In this document: one piece after another, positions 1 to 7,574 of the stretch
Layout: every line of letters starts with the position of its first letter
How positions within the stretch are numbered: position 1 is the first letter of the stretch
Source of the DNA: Actinomycetes bacterium
GTDB taxonomy: Bacteria; Actinomycetota; Actinomycetes; Actinomycetales; Microbacteriaceae
Reading direction: 5' to 3'
Assembly (NCBI GenBank): GCA_023451265.1
Contig: JAEYAG010000024.1
Location: 1 to 11,304 of the forward strand
Length of the DNA stretch: 11,304 nucleotides
Notes under the pieces: generated by a model
Told to the model about the DNA's origin: nothing
The model's database searches: none
Seen by the model: the letters and a program-made list of their open reading frames with translations, nothing else
Translations under genes and position numbers: made by a program

Positions 1-51
1 GTGCTCGCCCGTCCCGCGCAGCGCCGCCCCGCACCGAGCCGCCGACGTCGC

Positions 52-117
52 AAAAGCAGGCTGAATCGACCTCCGGCAGGCCCACGGCCTCGGGAGATGT
101 CGATCCAGCCTGCTTTT
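52..117 (-). terminator. long imperfect hairpin, likely terminator of the ArsR-SRPBCC operon
   Basis: Bases 52-73 pair with 96-117. The outer 12 pairs are unbroken (AAAAGCAGGCTG against CAGCCTGCTTTT), followed by two shorter helices separated by single mismatches at 64/105 and 71/98. The loop region 74-95 is GC-rich. Read on the minus strand, the hairpin begins about 50 nt after the stop codon at 169 and its 3' arm ends in TTTT. Because the arm also starts with AAAA, it could terminate transcripts from either side. The T run is short for an intrinsic terminator, so a processing or mRNA-stability hairpin is the alternative. Bases 1-51 hold nothing else that I can support. Confidence 0.55.
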
Positions 118-168
118 CGCACGTCACGGCGCCGCGAACCGGCCCGCCGACCCGCCGACCGGCCGACC

Positions 169-1137
169 TCAGCGCGCCGCGAGCACCGTCTCCTCCAGTC
201 GCGCGTACGAGGCCTCCATGCCGTCGGTCATGCCGGTGGCGAGGATCATGTCGCGCGTCTCCTTGTCGGGATACTCGATCACGAGGGTGAGGAGAGTCGC
301 GCCGTCCTCCTCGTACAGCTGCATGTCGTTGAGCGCGCCGGGGCCGTCCATCCCGATCATCTTCTCGGTCGTGACCTCCCGCCACTGCGGCTCGCTCAGC
401 ACCGTCTCGCCCTCGAAGCCGAAGCGCGTCGACTCGTCGTCGCCCTGCTGCCAGACGTAGCGGTAGGTGTCGCCGACGGCGCACTCGACCATCTGCCAGC
501 CGTCGGGACCCAGCATCCACTTCTCCATCAGCGCGGGCTCGTGGTGCGCGCGCCAGACGAGTTCCTGCGGGCCGTCGATCAGCCGGGTGATCCGCACGTG
601 CTGGTCGTCGAGGATCTCGGTGCGCGTGCCCTTGCCCTGCGCGTATTCGCGGAGCGAGACCAGCACGGCATCGAGCTGGTCCATGGCCATGCGCGAGCCC
701 TCGACCGCGCCCATTGCGACGACCTGCTCGAGCGCCTCGTGGGAGGGGAAGTAGGTCACGTTGGTGAGGCGCGACCCGGCATCCGTCTGCTCGAACGCGA
801 ACGTCATGCGCATCGACGGGAATCCGTCGAGCTTCTCGCCGTCCTCGCCGACGAACGCGTCGAGCACCTCGAAACTGCGGCCCTCGTCGACGTTCAGGAC
901 CTCCCACGACCCGCCGGAGCGCTCCCCCTGCGGGCTCGTCATGTGGTAGTCGACGCGGCCGCCGGGGCGCAGGTCGAACGTGGTGAACGTGGCGGGCCAG
1001 CCGGGAGGACCCCAGAAGCGCTCGAGCTGGCGCGGGTCGGTGAACGCGTTCCAGAGCCGATCGACGGATGCCGCGGCATCCGCCACCAGCGTCATCGTGA
1101 GGTTCTCGGGGTCGGTGGTGATGTCGGTGACGGGCAT
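169..1137 (-). CDS. SRPBCC (AHSA1-like) protein with two tandem domains
   Basis: The product is 322 residues. It contains two copies of the helix-grip SRPBCC fold of the AHSA1 type (C-terminal domain of the Hsp90 co-chaperone Aha1). Copy one spans about residues 14-160, with the family signature around W29 and F32-W42 (DPRQ..RFWGP). Copy two spans about 178-320, with W195 and W207 (HHEPALMEKWMLGP). Such folds bind hydrophobic ligands in a cavity; ligand and reaction are unknown here. A usual family member has one domain of about 150 residues, so this is a duplication-fusion. ATG at 1137 was chosen because an AAGGGAGA ribosome site lies about 6 nt upstream and because it follows the upstream repressor's stop codon after 1 nt (TGA C ATG). 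A longer reading frame to 1227 would overlap the repressor. The gene is co-transcribed with, and presumably repressed by, that ArsR protein. No signal peptide or membrane segment is visible, so it is cytosolic. Confidence 0.88.
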   Translation of the reverse strand: MPVTDITTDPENLTMTLVADAAASVDRLWNAFTDPRQLERFWGPPGWPATFTTFDLRPGGRVDYHMTSPQGERSGGSWEVLNVDEGRSFEVLDAFVGEDGEKLDGFPSMRMTFAFEQTDAGSRLTNVTYFPSHEALEQVVAMGAVEGSRMAMDQLDAVLVSLREYAQGKGTRTEILDDQHVRITRLIDGPQELVWRAHHEPALMEKWMLGPDGWQMVECAVGDTYRYVWQQGDDESTRFGFEGETVLSEPQWREVTTEKMIGMDGPGALNDMQLYEEDGATLLTLVIEYPDKETRDMILATGMTDGMEASYARLEETVLAAR

Positions 1138-1138
1138 G

Positions 1139-1519
1139 TCAGTCTCCCTTGTCGGGCGTGCGGTCGGTGGACGTGGCGTGTGGGTCGGGCCCGGCGAGCA
1201 GCGCATCGAGGCGGTCGATGCGGGCACGCCAGAGCTCTTCGTAGCGGGCGAGCAGGGCGCGGGCGCGGGCGATCATGACGGGGTCGGCGCGGACGAGCCG
1301 CTCGCGTCCCTCGGCGCGCTTGACGATGAGGCCGGCGGCCTCGAGCACGGCCACGTGCTTCTGCACCGCGGCGAAGGACATGTCGTAGTCCGCCGCGAGC
1401 GCCGACACGGACTGCTCCGCGGCGATCGTGCGCCGCAGGATGTCGCGCCGCGTCGCCGCGGCCAGGGCGTGGAACACGCGGTCTGTCTCTTCATCACCCA
1501 GCTCAGTTTGTACAACCAT
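1139..1519 (-). CDS. ArsR-family winged-helix transcriptional repressor (SRPBCC-associated type)
   Basis: The product is 126 residues from the ATG at 1519. The N-terminal part (residues 14-30, DRVFHALAAATRRDILRR) is the classic ArsR start. The helix-turn-helix lies at about 36-60 (SVSALAADYDMSFAAVQKHV) and the wing at about 61-78. No metal-binding CxC-type motif is present, so it probably does not sense metal. Helix-turn-helix proteins of this kind are commonly paired with an AHSA1-like gene, as here. An in-frame ATG at 1531 would give four more residues, but it lies inside the predicted -10 box. ATG 1519 sits close to the predicted transcription start and neither ATG has a ribosome site, so a leaderless transcript is inferred. 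The palindrome over the start predicts autorepression of the operon. Confidence 0.9.
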   Translation of the reverse strand: MVVQTELGDEETDRVFHALAAATRRDILRRTIAAEQSVSALAADYDMSFAAVQKHVAVLEAAGLIVKRAEGRERLVRADPVMIARARALLARYEELWRARIDRLDALLAGPDPHATSTDRTPDKGD

Positions 1520-1530
1520 TTGGTTGTACA
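1509..1530 (-). promoter_or_regulatory. palindromic operator, predicted ArsR autoregulation site
   Basis: This is a perfect inverted repeat: the arms TGTACAACCA and TGGTTGTACA are 10 bp each with a 2-nt centre. It overlaps the -10 box, the predicted transcription start and the ATG at 1519. A dimer bound here would block RNA polymerase and, on a leaderless message, the first codons are themselves operator sequence. Binding by the adjacent ArsR protein is inferred from position and symmetry. Confidence 0.75.
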
Positions 1531-1556
1531 TTACGACCGCGGATGCCGAGTGTCAA
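1528..1556 (-). promoter_or_regulatory. promoter of the ArsR-SRPBCC operon
   Basis: On the minus strand a perfect -35 box TTGACA (1556-1551) is followed after exactly 17 nt by TAATGT (1533-1528), which keeps the key T1, A2 and T6 of a -10 box. Transcription would start near 1521-1520, one or two bases before the ATG at 1519. This is the strongest sigma-70-type promoter in the window. Confidence 0.72.
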
Positions 1557-1783
1557 CCCTTCTCGTGTCGGGAACGCGTTGCGGTGACACAACCGGCCTT
1601 TGGATGACATCCGTTGGAGTGACACCGCGTGTCACGAAACGCCGATGCCTACCGACCTGACCGGCCCTCTCGGGAGGAACATCAGCAGCAGATACAGGAG
1701 CGATGGGGCTCCGGTAGCACTACTCGTCTTCGCATCATCCGAACGCGGATCACGTGCGAGAGGGGCTGCGATGCGGCCAGTAG
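1557..1783. other. gene-free stretch with a short inverted repeat
   Basis: I see no convincing gene here. A perfect inverted repeat, GTGACAC-CGC-GTGTCAC, lies at 1619-1635, and another GTGACAC copy lies at 1584-1590. These could be a regulator's binding site left without its gene. Frames reading rightward show no family resemblance and are interrupted before the DUF3883 fragment, with a TAG at 1781-1783 directly before its first ATG. Confidence 0.4.
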
Positions 1784-2092
1784 ATGGAACGCCGCGCAGT
1801 CAACGCAGCGCTTGCGGCCGAGCGGGCACTCGGCCGCCGCCCCGTCGAGATGGCCGGCAACAACCCGGGGTACGACATCCGCTCGACGGATACCGACGGA
1901 GGTGTGTTCTACATCGAAGTGAAGGGGCGCATCGAGGGTTCCGAGACCTTCACGATCACCACGAACGAGGTCACCTTCGCGCAGACTCAGGGCGAGCGGC
2001 ACAGGCTCGCGCTCGTCAGCGTCTCGCCTGCAGGACCCGCCCGTGACCAGATCCGCTACGTGACCGGCGCCTTCGACCGAAACGACCAGTAG
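1784..2092 (+). pseudogene. C-terminal remnant with DUF3883-like domain, probably from a large helicase-type protein
   Basis: The 102 residues resemble the DUF3883 domain found at the C-terminus of SNF2/DEAD-type helicase and other defence-associated proteins. Landmarks are an N-terminal helix (ERRAVNAALAAERALGR), then NNPGYDIRS (28-34), YIEVKGR (43-49), TITTNEV (57-63) and a final RYVTGAFD. D31 with E45-x-K47 resembles the D...ExK arrangement of PD-(D/E)XK nuclease folds; whether this domain cuts DNA is not known. The ATG is preceded immediately by an in-frame TAG and has no ribosome site. The domain normally continues upstream into a much longer protein that is absent here. I therefore read it as the 3' end of a deleted gene. 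A small free-standing DUF3883 protein is the alternative. Confidence 0.6.
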
Positions 2093-2170
2093 CAGTCACC
2101 TGTAGCTGCCGGACTTCCCCTCCGTGGTCGGAGTGTCGATGCCTCTCGGATGCATACTGACGGCCTCGGG

Positions 2171-2854
2171 CTATCGAGGTGTGGCGACGTCTTCGAGTGC
2201 ATCGATGTCGAGGATGGAGACGTCGCGGCGCGCGTGGAGTTCGATAACACCGGAGGCGGCGAGAGCGGCAAGACGGCGGCTCAGGGTTTCCGGCGTCGTG
2301 CCCAGATAGGAAGCAATTTCCTGCTTTGCCATCGGCAGCCGCAGGGTGAGGACCCCGTCTCGCATGCTGCCGGGCAGATCCAGCAGGTAGGCCGCGATGC
2401 GGGCGCTGACATCACTGGAGGTGATGGCGGCCAGCAGCCGCTCGACGGAAGCAAGCCGGTCGGAGAGGGTGCGCAGCATCCGAAGACCGACGTCCGGGTA
2501 GTCGCGCAGCAGGCCGGCGAGGTCGGCGTGGTCGAAGACGCACATCCGGCTGTCTTCCAGCGCGACGACGAGGTCATTCGGGCGGTGACCTGTCAGGAAG
2601 GCCCGTTCGCCCACGACATCGCCATCGGTCACCGTGCGCAGGATCTGTTCTTGGCCATTGGCCGCCGCCTGGCTGACCTTGAGCTGTCCGCTGTGCATCA
2701 CCAGCAGGCGTGAGACCGACTGTCCGGGCGTATAGACGACCTCACCCTTGGCGACGTGCGCGGGCCGGACGAACTCCGCGACCCGCATCTGCTCTTGGCG
2801 GGAGAGTCCTTGGAAGATCGGGACGCGGGTGACACACAGATCGCCCTGGGGCAT
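2171..2854 (-). CDS. Crp/FNR-family transcriptional regulator of the metal module
   Basis: The product is 227 residues, normal for the family. A cyclic-nucleotide-binding-type beta barrel (about residues 12-125; GEVVYTPGQ, GDVVGERAFLTG) is followed by a long dimer helix (about 118-146) and a winged helix-turn-helix (about 175-207; AKQEIASYLGTTPETLSRRL). The recognition helix has E189, S192 and R193 in the same spacing as E209, S212 and R213 of E. coli FNR, the residues that read TTGAT. The four cysteines that hold FNR's iron-sulfur cluster are missing; only C7 and C105 are present, so any redox or metal sensing must work differently. The gene is divergent from the HMA chaperone and the ATPase, with a perfect FNR-type box between them. 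ATG 2854 has no ribosome site but lies 6 nt after TAGGCT, suggesting a leaderless message. Confidence 0.88.
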   Translation of the reverse strand: MPQGDLCVTRVPIFQGLSRQEQMRVAEFVRPAHVAKGEVVYTPGQSVSRLLVMHSGQLKVSQAAANGQEQILRTVTDGDVVGERAFLTGHRPNDLVVALEDSRMCVFDHADLAGLLRDYPDVGLRMLRTLSDRLASVERLLAAITSSDVSARIAAYLLDLPGSMRDGVLTLRLPMAKQEIASYLGTTPETLSRRLAALAASGVIELHARRDVSILDIDALEDVATPR

Positions 2855-2860
2855 GGTCCA

Positions 2861-2866
2861 AGCCTA
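2861..2866 (-). promoter_or_regulatory. -10 box of the Crp/FNR gene (leaderless)
   Basis: TAGGCT on the minus strand ends 6 nt before the ATG at 2854, placing the predicted transcription start on the A of the ATG. No good -35 box is seen at the usual distance (CGCTGG). The geometry matches three other starts in the window. Confidence 0.5.
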
Positions 2867-2936
2867 CCGGAGTCGGCTGGACCCCAGCGGGGGCCGACAC
2901 CCTCAGTAGCGGTCCAAGAGCACGGCATACGCGAAC

Positions 2937-2950
2937 TTGATCTATATCAA
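2937..2950 (+). promoter_or_regulatory. perfect FNR-type operator TTGAT-N4-ATCAA
   Basis: Bases 2937-2941 and 2946-2950 form the exact consensus half-sites of FNR/FLP-type regulators around a CTAT centre. An outer inverted repeat, CGCGAAC (2930-2936) and GTTCGCG (2954-2960), flanks it. The centre at 2943.5 is 41.5 nt from the predicted chaperone start near 2985, the position used for class II activation. It lies 83 nt from the regulator's own start codon, so autoregulation is also possible. Confidence 0.82.
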
Positions 2951-2972
2951 GGAGTTCGCGGTGCGTCGAACC

Positions 2973-2978
2973 TACCGT
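2973..2978 (+). promoter_or_regulatory. -10 box of the chaperone-ATPase transcript
   Basis: TACCGT fits TANNNT and predicts a transcript start near 2985, giving a leader of about 34 nt. The bases at the -35 distance (AGGAGT) match poorly, as expected for a promoter that needs an activator bound at the adjacent FNR-type box. Confidence 0.5.
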
Positions 2979-3018
2979 GAAGGTGTCAATAACGAACACA
3001 TCACGAAAGGGGTCCACA

Positions 3019-3252
3019 ATGGCCACCTCTACCACCACTCATACCGTCCTGAGGGCTGAGGGATTTTCTTGCCCGTCGTGTGTGGCCAAGATCGAAAAGC
3101 AGGTCGGCCGCCTCAAGGGTGTCGAGAACGTGAAGGTCCGCTTCGCGTCCGCCCGCATCGAGGTCGACCACGACGCGGAGCGCGTCTCCGTGGACGACCT
3201 CGTGGCCGCTATCGCCAAGGCCGGCTACAAGGCCACCCCGTCGGCGTTCTAA
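3019..3252 (+). CDS. heavy-metal-associated (HMA) domain protein, CopZ-like metallochaperone
   Basis: The product is 77 residues, essentially one HMA domain (about residues 8-73) with a beta-alpha-beta-beta-alpha-beta pattern. The metal-binding motif is CPSC (C18 and C21) in GFSCPSC, followed by the typical helix VAKIEKQVGRLKGV and the closing IAKAGYKA. Such proteins bind a soft metal ion between the two cysteines and hand it to a P1B ATPase or buffer it in the cytosol; copper is the usual cargo, but the metal is not proven here. ATG 3019 is supported by GAAAGGGG about 6 nt upstream. An in-frame GTG-type start at 2977 would lie in the -10 box. The following ATPase lacks an HMA domain of its own, so this protein may act as its detached N-terminal domain. 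Confidence 0.9.
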   Translation: MATSTTTHTVLRAEGFSCPSCVAKIEKQVGRLKGVENVKVRFASARIEVDHDAERVSVDDLVAAIAKAGYKATPSAF

Positions 3253-3261
3253 GGCCACCGG

Positions 3262-3274
3262 CGCCCTGCGGGCG
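3262..3274 (+). other. GC-rich hairpin between chaperone and ATPase genes
   Basis: CGCCC-TGC-GGGCG can form a 5-bp stem just after the chaperone stop, within the 96-nt gap before the ATPase. There is no T run. It could shield the chaperone message from 3' degradation and let it be made in excess over the ATPase, but the stem is short and could be chance in GC-rich DNA. Confidence 0.25.
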
Positions 3275-3348
3275 ACGCTCGCGCATCCTTCTCCCCATTC
3301 CACTCTGCCGGTCCGCCGGCACGAGACCCAGCAAGGTCGTACCCGAAA

Positions 3349-5355
<2,007 letters not shown>

Positions 5356-5373
5356 CAGCGAACCCACGGGGCG

Positions 5374-5820
5374 GTGGGCCCGAGCACGCGCCCTCCCGGC
5401 AGCGAACCGGAGGACCATATCACCGTCACTACGGTCTACCTGGACACCGACTACCTGGTGGACCAGGTGTTCTGGCAGCACGCCGGGCTGCTCCAGGACC
5501 GGCTCGATGCCCAGGAGCTGGTGGATTCGATCTACACCGAACCGGCTCAGGCGCTGCGGCTGGGCGAGGACCGGACCGGGATGCTGATGCCTTGGCTGGA
5601 TGAACTCGTGGCGCTGAGTATCGATGGCGGGTTCGGCGCGCACTTCTACAATCACGGATCATCCCCAAGTCGGTCAACCCGACCCGCATCGCGGAGAACT
5701 TCGACGTCTTCGACTTCGAGCTCACCGCGGACGAGCTGGCGCGCATCGACGCCCTCGACACCGGCGTGCGCGGCGGCCCCGACCCCGACCAGCCCCGCGA
5801 CGCCTTGTTCGACGTCGTGA
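5374..5820 (+). CDS. truncated unrecognised gene fused out of frame to an aldo/keto reductase remnant
   Basis: I do not recognise this protein. Residues from about 20 to 92 look like real coding sequence (VYLDTDYLVDQVFW, DAQELVDSIYTEPAQAL, RTGMLMPWLDELVALSIDGG), acidic and helical, without membrane segments or obvious motifs. From about 5655 the reading frame runs out of phase through the end of an aldo/keto reductase gene, giving a meaningless S/T/P/R-rich tail up to 5820. The true C-terminus is therefore lost. The GTG at 5374 lacks a ribosome site. A good GGAGG at 5409-5413 instead points to codon 5419, which is ATC. Either an ATG has mutated, or a rare start is used, or the gene is dead. 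It follows the ATPase by 18-63 nt and may have belonged to the same transcript. As an intact protein it is doubtful. Confidence 0.4.
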   Translation: MGPSTRPPGSEPEDHITVTTVYLDTDYLVDQVFWQHAGLLQDRLDAQELVDSIYTEPAQALRLGEDRTGMLMPWLDELVALSIDGGFGAHFYNHGSSPSRSTRPASRRTSTSSTSSSPRTSWRASTPSTPACAAAPTPTSPATPCSTS

Positions 5821-5834
5821 TCGACGAAGCCTGA
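5655..5834 (+). pseudogene. C-terminal fragment of an aldo/keto reductase
   Basis: In frame 3 the sequence reads IIPKSVNPTRIAEN, then FDVFDFELTADELARIDALD and TGVRGGPDPD, and ends at TGA 5832-5834. This matches the C-terminal part of the 2,5-diketo-D-gluconate-reductase-like branch of aldo/keto reductases, where I-P-K-S...R..EN binds the 2'-phosphate side of NADPH. Only about 58 residues of some 275 remain; the barrel and the D-Y-K-H catalytic residues are missing. To the left it abuts the truncated unknown gene directly, so this is the right-hand junction of the acquired block or the scar of a deletion. The next aldo/keto reductase starts 13 nt after its stop, suggesting a former two-gene operon. 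Confidence 0.8.
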
Positions 5835-5847
5835 ACGGAGAAGAATC

Positions 5848-6469
5848 ATGGAATATCGCAACCTCGGGCGCACCGGCGTCAAGGTCAGCCCGCTGTGCCT
5901 GGGCACGATGATGTTCGGTCCGGGGGGAAACGAGGATGAGGCGGACAGCATCCGCATCATCCACGCCGCGCTCGACGCAGGGATCAACTTCGTCGACACC
6001 GCCGACGTCTACTCGGCGGGCGTGTCGGAGGAGATCACCGGCAAGGCGCTCAAGGGTCGCCGCGACGACGTCGTGCTCGCGACGAAGTTCTTCATGCCGA
6101 TGGATGCCGACGATCCCAACCAGCGGGGCGGCTCGCGCCGCTGGATCATCCGCGAGGTCGAGAACTCGTTCCGCCGCCTGGGCACCGACTACATCGACCT
6201 GTATCAGGTGCACCGGCCCGACGCCGCAATTGACATTGAAGAGACTCTCGGGCTCTCTCCGATCTGGTGCACCAGGGCAAGGTCCGCTACCTCGGGTCGT
6301 CATCGTTCTCGGGATCGCAGATCGTCGAGGCGCAGTGGGCATCACGTTCGCGCGGGTTGGAGCGGTTCGTCACCGGATCGACGAGATCGTCGCGCCCGGC
6401 GTGACCGTCAACCCCGACGACAACAGCTACGGAATGCACGAACTCACGCCCGCGAACCGGCGCCGCTGA
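5848..6469 (+). pseudogene. aldo/keto reductase broken by a frameshift and an internal deletion
   Basis: From ATG 5848 (GGAGAAG site just upstream) the first 135 residues are a good aldo/keto reductase N-terminus: MEYRNLGRTGVKVSPLCLGT, catalytic D50, Y55, K80 and H122 (YQVHR). Around 6250-6252 one base is missing from a G run. The expected continuation (ALSDLVHQGKVRYLGSSS, then SGSQIVEAQW) lies in frame 3 up to about 6370. There it jumps to frame 2 with RIDEIVAPGVTVNPDDNSYG and ends at TGA 6467-6469, which is the normal C-terminus of the family. Around 110-120 residues of the second half of the barrel and the NADPH site are absent compared with the usual 325 or so. The simple reading frame to 6531 contains junk after residue 135. 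The gene is almost certainly inactive. Confidence 0.85.
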
Positions 6470-6629
6470 ACATTGCGGTCGGCGTCACTCTCGGGCGGCT
6501 CGGCGCTCGCACATTCGCCAGCACCTGGTGAAGATCCGCGGCGTCCGAGACGCGACACGCAGTGTCCTCTCACCCCGTTCCCGATTCTCGTCACCGAAAC
6601 CCGCATCGCAGGGTCTCGGGTGTGGTGCA

Positions 6630-6671
6630 GGACGTGACGGCGCGGGTACCGGACGCGACGGCGCGGGCCCG
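6630..6671 (+). repeat. two tandem copies of a 21-nt unit
   Basis: Positions 6630-6650 and 6651-6671 are near-identical direct repeats (GGACGTGACGGCGCGGG and GGACGCGACGGCGCGGG plus four bases), differing at three or four positions. They lie in the 211-nt gap between the broken aldo/keto reductase and the zinc-finger gene, just downstream of the latter's stop. The rest of this gap shows no gene that I can support. Confidence 0.55.
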
Positions 6672-6680
6672 GCCGGCGCC

Positions 6681-7019
6681 TCAGCCGGCGCAGGCGACGC
6701 AGGTGGTCGCCATCGGCCGGACCTCCAGCCGCGCGGCGGGGATCGGCTGCCCGCACACGACGCAGATGCCGTAGGTCCCGGCATCCACCCGTTCGAGTGC
6801 CGCCGCGATCTCCGCCCGCTCCGCCGCGAGGGCGCGCTGCAGCGCGTCGATCCGCTGCCACTCGCCCGACAGCGTCGACCCCTCCGGGTCGTGCTCGTCG
6901 TCGGCGGTGCCGTCGGCACGGTCGGAGCGCACGGCGGCATCCGCGTCGTCGAGGCGCGCGAGCATCGCGTCGATCTCCGCGGCGCGGGCGCGCAGCAGCG
7001 CGACGGCAGGGACGGTCAT
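6681..7019 (-). CDS. DksA/TraR-family C4 zinc-finger protein
   Basis: The product is 112 residues. The N-terminal two thirds are helical and charged (about 5-35 and 52-78, coiled-coil-like as in DksA), followed by the zinc finger C86-x2-C89 ... C107-x2-C110 (GICVVCGQPIPAARLEVRP, then CVAC). The GTYGIC..CG and IP..RLE motifs are diagnostic of the family. DksA-type proteins reach into the secondary channel of RNA polymerase and alter initiation, but many short actinobacterial members are untested. Acidic residues at the tip that DksA needs cannot be assigned with certainty. ATG 7019 overlaps the stop of the upstream membrane protein (ATGA), so translation is probably coupled. It is the last gene of a three-gene operon. 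Confidence 0.88.
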   Translation of the reverse strand: MTVPAVALLRARAAEIDAMLARLDDADAAVRSDRADGTADDEHDPEGSTLSGEWQRIDALQRALAAERAEIAAALERVDAGTYGICVVCGQPIPAARLEVRPMATTCVACAG

Positions 7020-7570
7020 GCCGCGAAGGCCGCGCGGCCGACGACCAGGCACGGCACCGCCGCGAGCAGGAACACCGGCGCCCCGATGAGGCCGCACCAG
7101 AAGCTGCGCGTGGTATCGGATGCCGGGATCACCGCAGCGACAACGGCGAGGACGGCGAGCGCGACCCCGGTCCAGGCCATGATCGGCTGGCCGAAGACGA
7201 ACGCGAGGGGGATGAAGTGGATGCCGACGACCGCGAGGATCAGCGGCGCGATCAGATCGGAGCGGCCGGACCGGCTCGCCCACACGGCGAGCACGATGCA
7301 CGCCACGACCTCGATCGCGACGACCACGAGGTAGGCCAGCCACGCGGGGCCCTCGAAGCGGATCGCCGTCGCGGTCGACCAGTGCCGCACCGCGAGCGGG
7401 ATCGCGAACCCGGCGACGGCGAGGCCCGCGACGCCCAACACCGCCAGCACGACACGCCACAACACGCCGCGCGGCGGACGCTCCTGCGCCCACCCCGACC
7501 ACACGAACGCCGCGACCCCGAAGATCGCCGCCGTCATCACCGGGTCACGCGGATACGCGTCGTCGATCAC
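7016..7570 (-). CDS. six-helix integral membrane protein of unknown function
   Basis: The product is 184 residues with about six hydrophobic spans (residues 11-28, 38-60, 76-98, 105-126, 129-150 and 157-178), short loops and no signal peptide. A motif, G-I-H-F-I-P-L-A (116-123) in the fourth helix, has a buried histidine that could be functional. I cannot name the family. The GTG start at 7570 has AGGGG 7 nt upstream. It begins 4 nt after the stop of the VOC gene and its stop overlaps the ATG of the DksA-like gene, so all three are expressed together. Confidence 0.75.
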   Translation of the reverse strand: MIDDAYPRDPVMTAAIFGVAAFVWSGWAQERPPRGVLWRVVLAVLGVAGLAVAGFAIPLAVRHWSTATAIRFEGPAWLAYLVVVAIEVVACIVLAVWASRSGRSDLIAPLILAVVGIHFIPLAFVFGQPIMAWTGVALAVLAVVAAVIPASDTTRSFWCGLIGAPVFLLAAVPCLVVGRAAFAA

Positions 7571-7574
7571 GTCA

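Noticed and set aside
1..1278. 425-codon open frame on the plus strand
   Set aside because: It is the antisense shadow of the SRPBCC and ArsR genes; the composition is Arg/Val/Ala/Gly-rich without any domain, as expected from GC-rich opposite strands.
1629..1922. 97-codon frame before and over the DUF3883 fragment
   Set aside because: It overlaps a better-supported domain in another frame and shows no family resemblance; its product is Arg/Ser/Thr-rich.
2164..2179. CCTCG...CGAGG stem at the 3' end of the Crp/FNR gene
   Set aside because: Short, overlaps the stop codon and has no T run, so I do not call it a terminator.
2977..3018. Upstream start for the HMA chaperone
   Set aside because: It overlaps the predicted -10 box and lacks a ribosome site; ATG 3019 has GAAAGGGG in place and gives a normal single-domain length.
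5363..5378. CCCAC...GTGGG hairpin after the ATPase as terminator
   Set aside because: Only 5 bp with a 6-nt loop and no T run; expected by chance in this GC-rich DNA.
6470..6680. Possible gene or RNA in the gap after the broken reductase
   Set aside because: No frame with ribosome site and coding-like composition; no tRNA-like cloverleaf; only the 21-nt tandem repeat stands out.
6672..6689. GCCGGC...GCCGGC stem over the stop of the DksA-like gene
   Set aside because: GCCGGC is self-complementary and frequent in GC-rich DNA; no T run follows on the minus strand.
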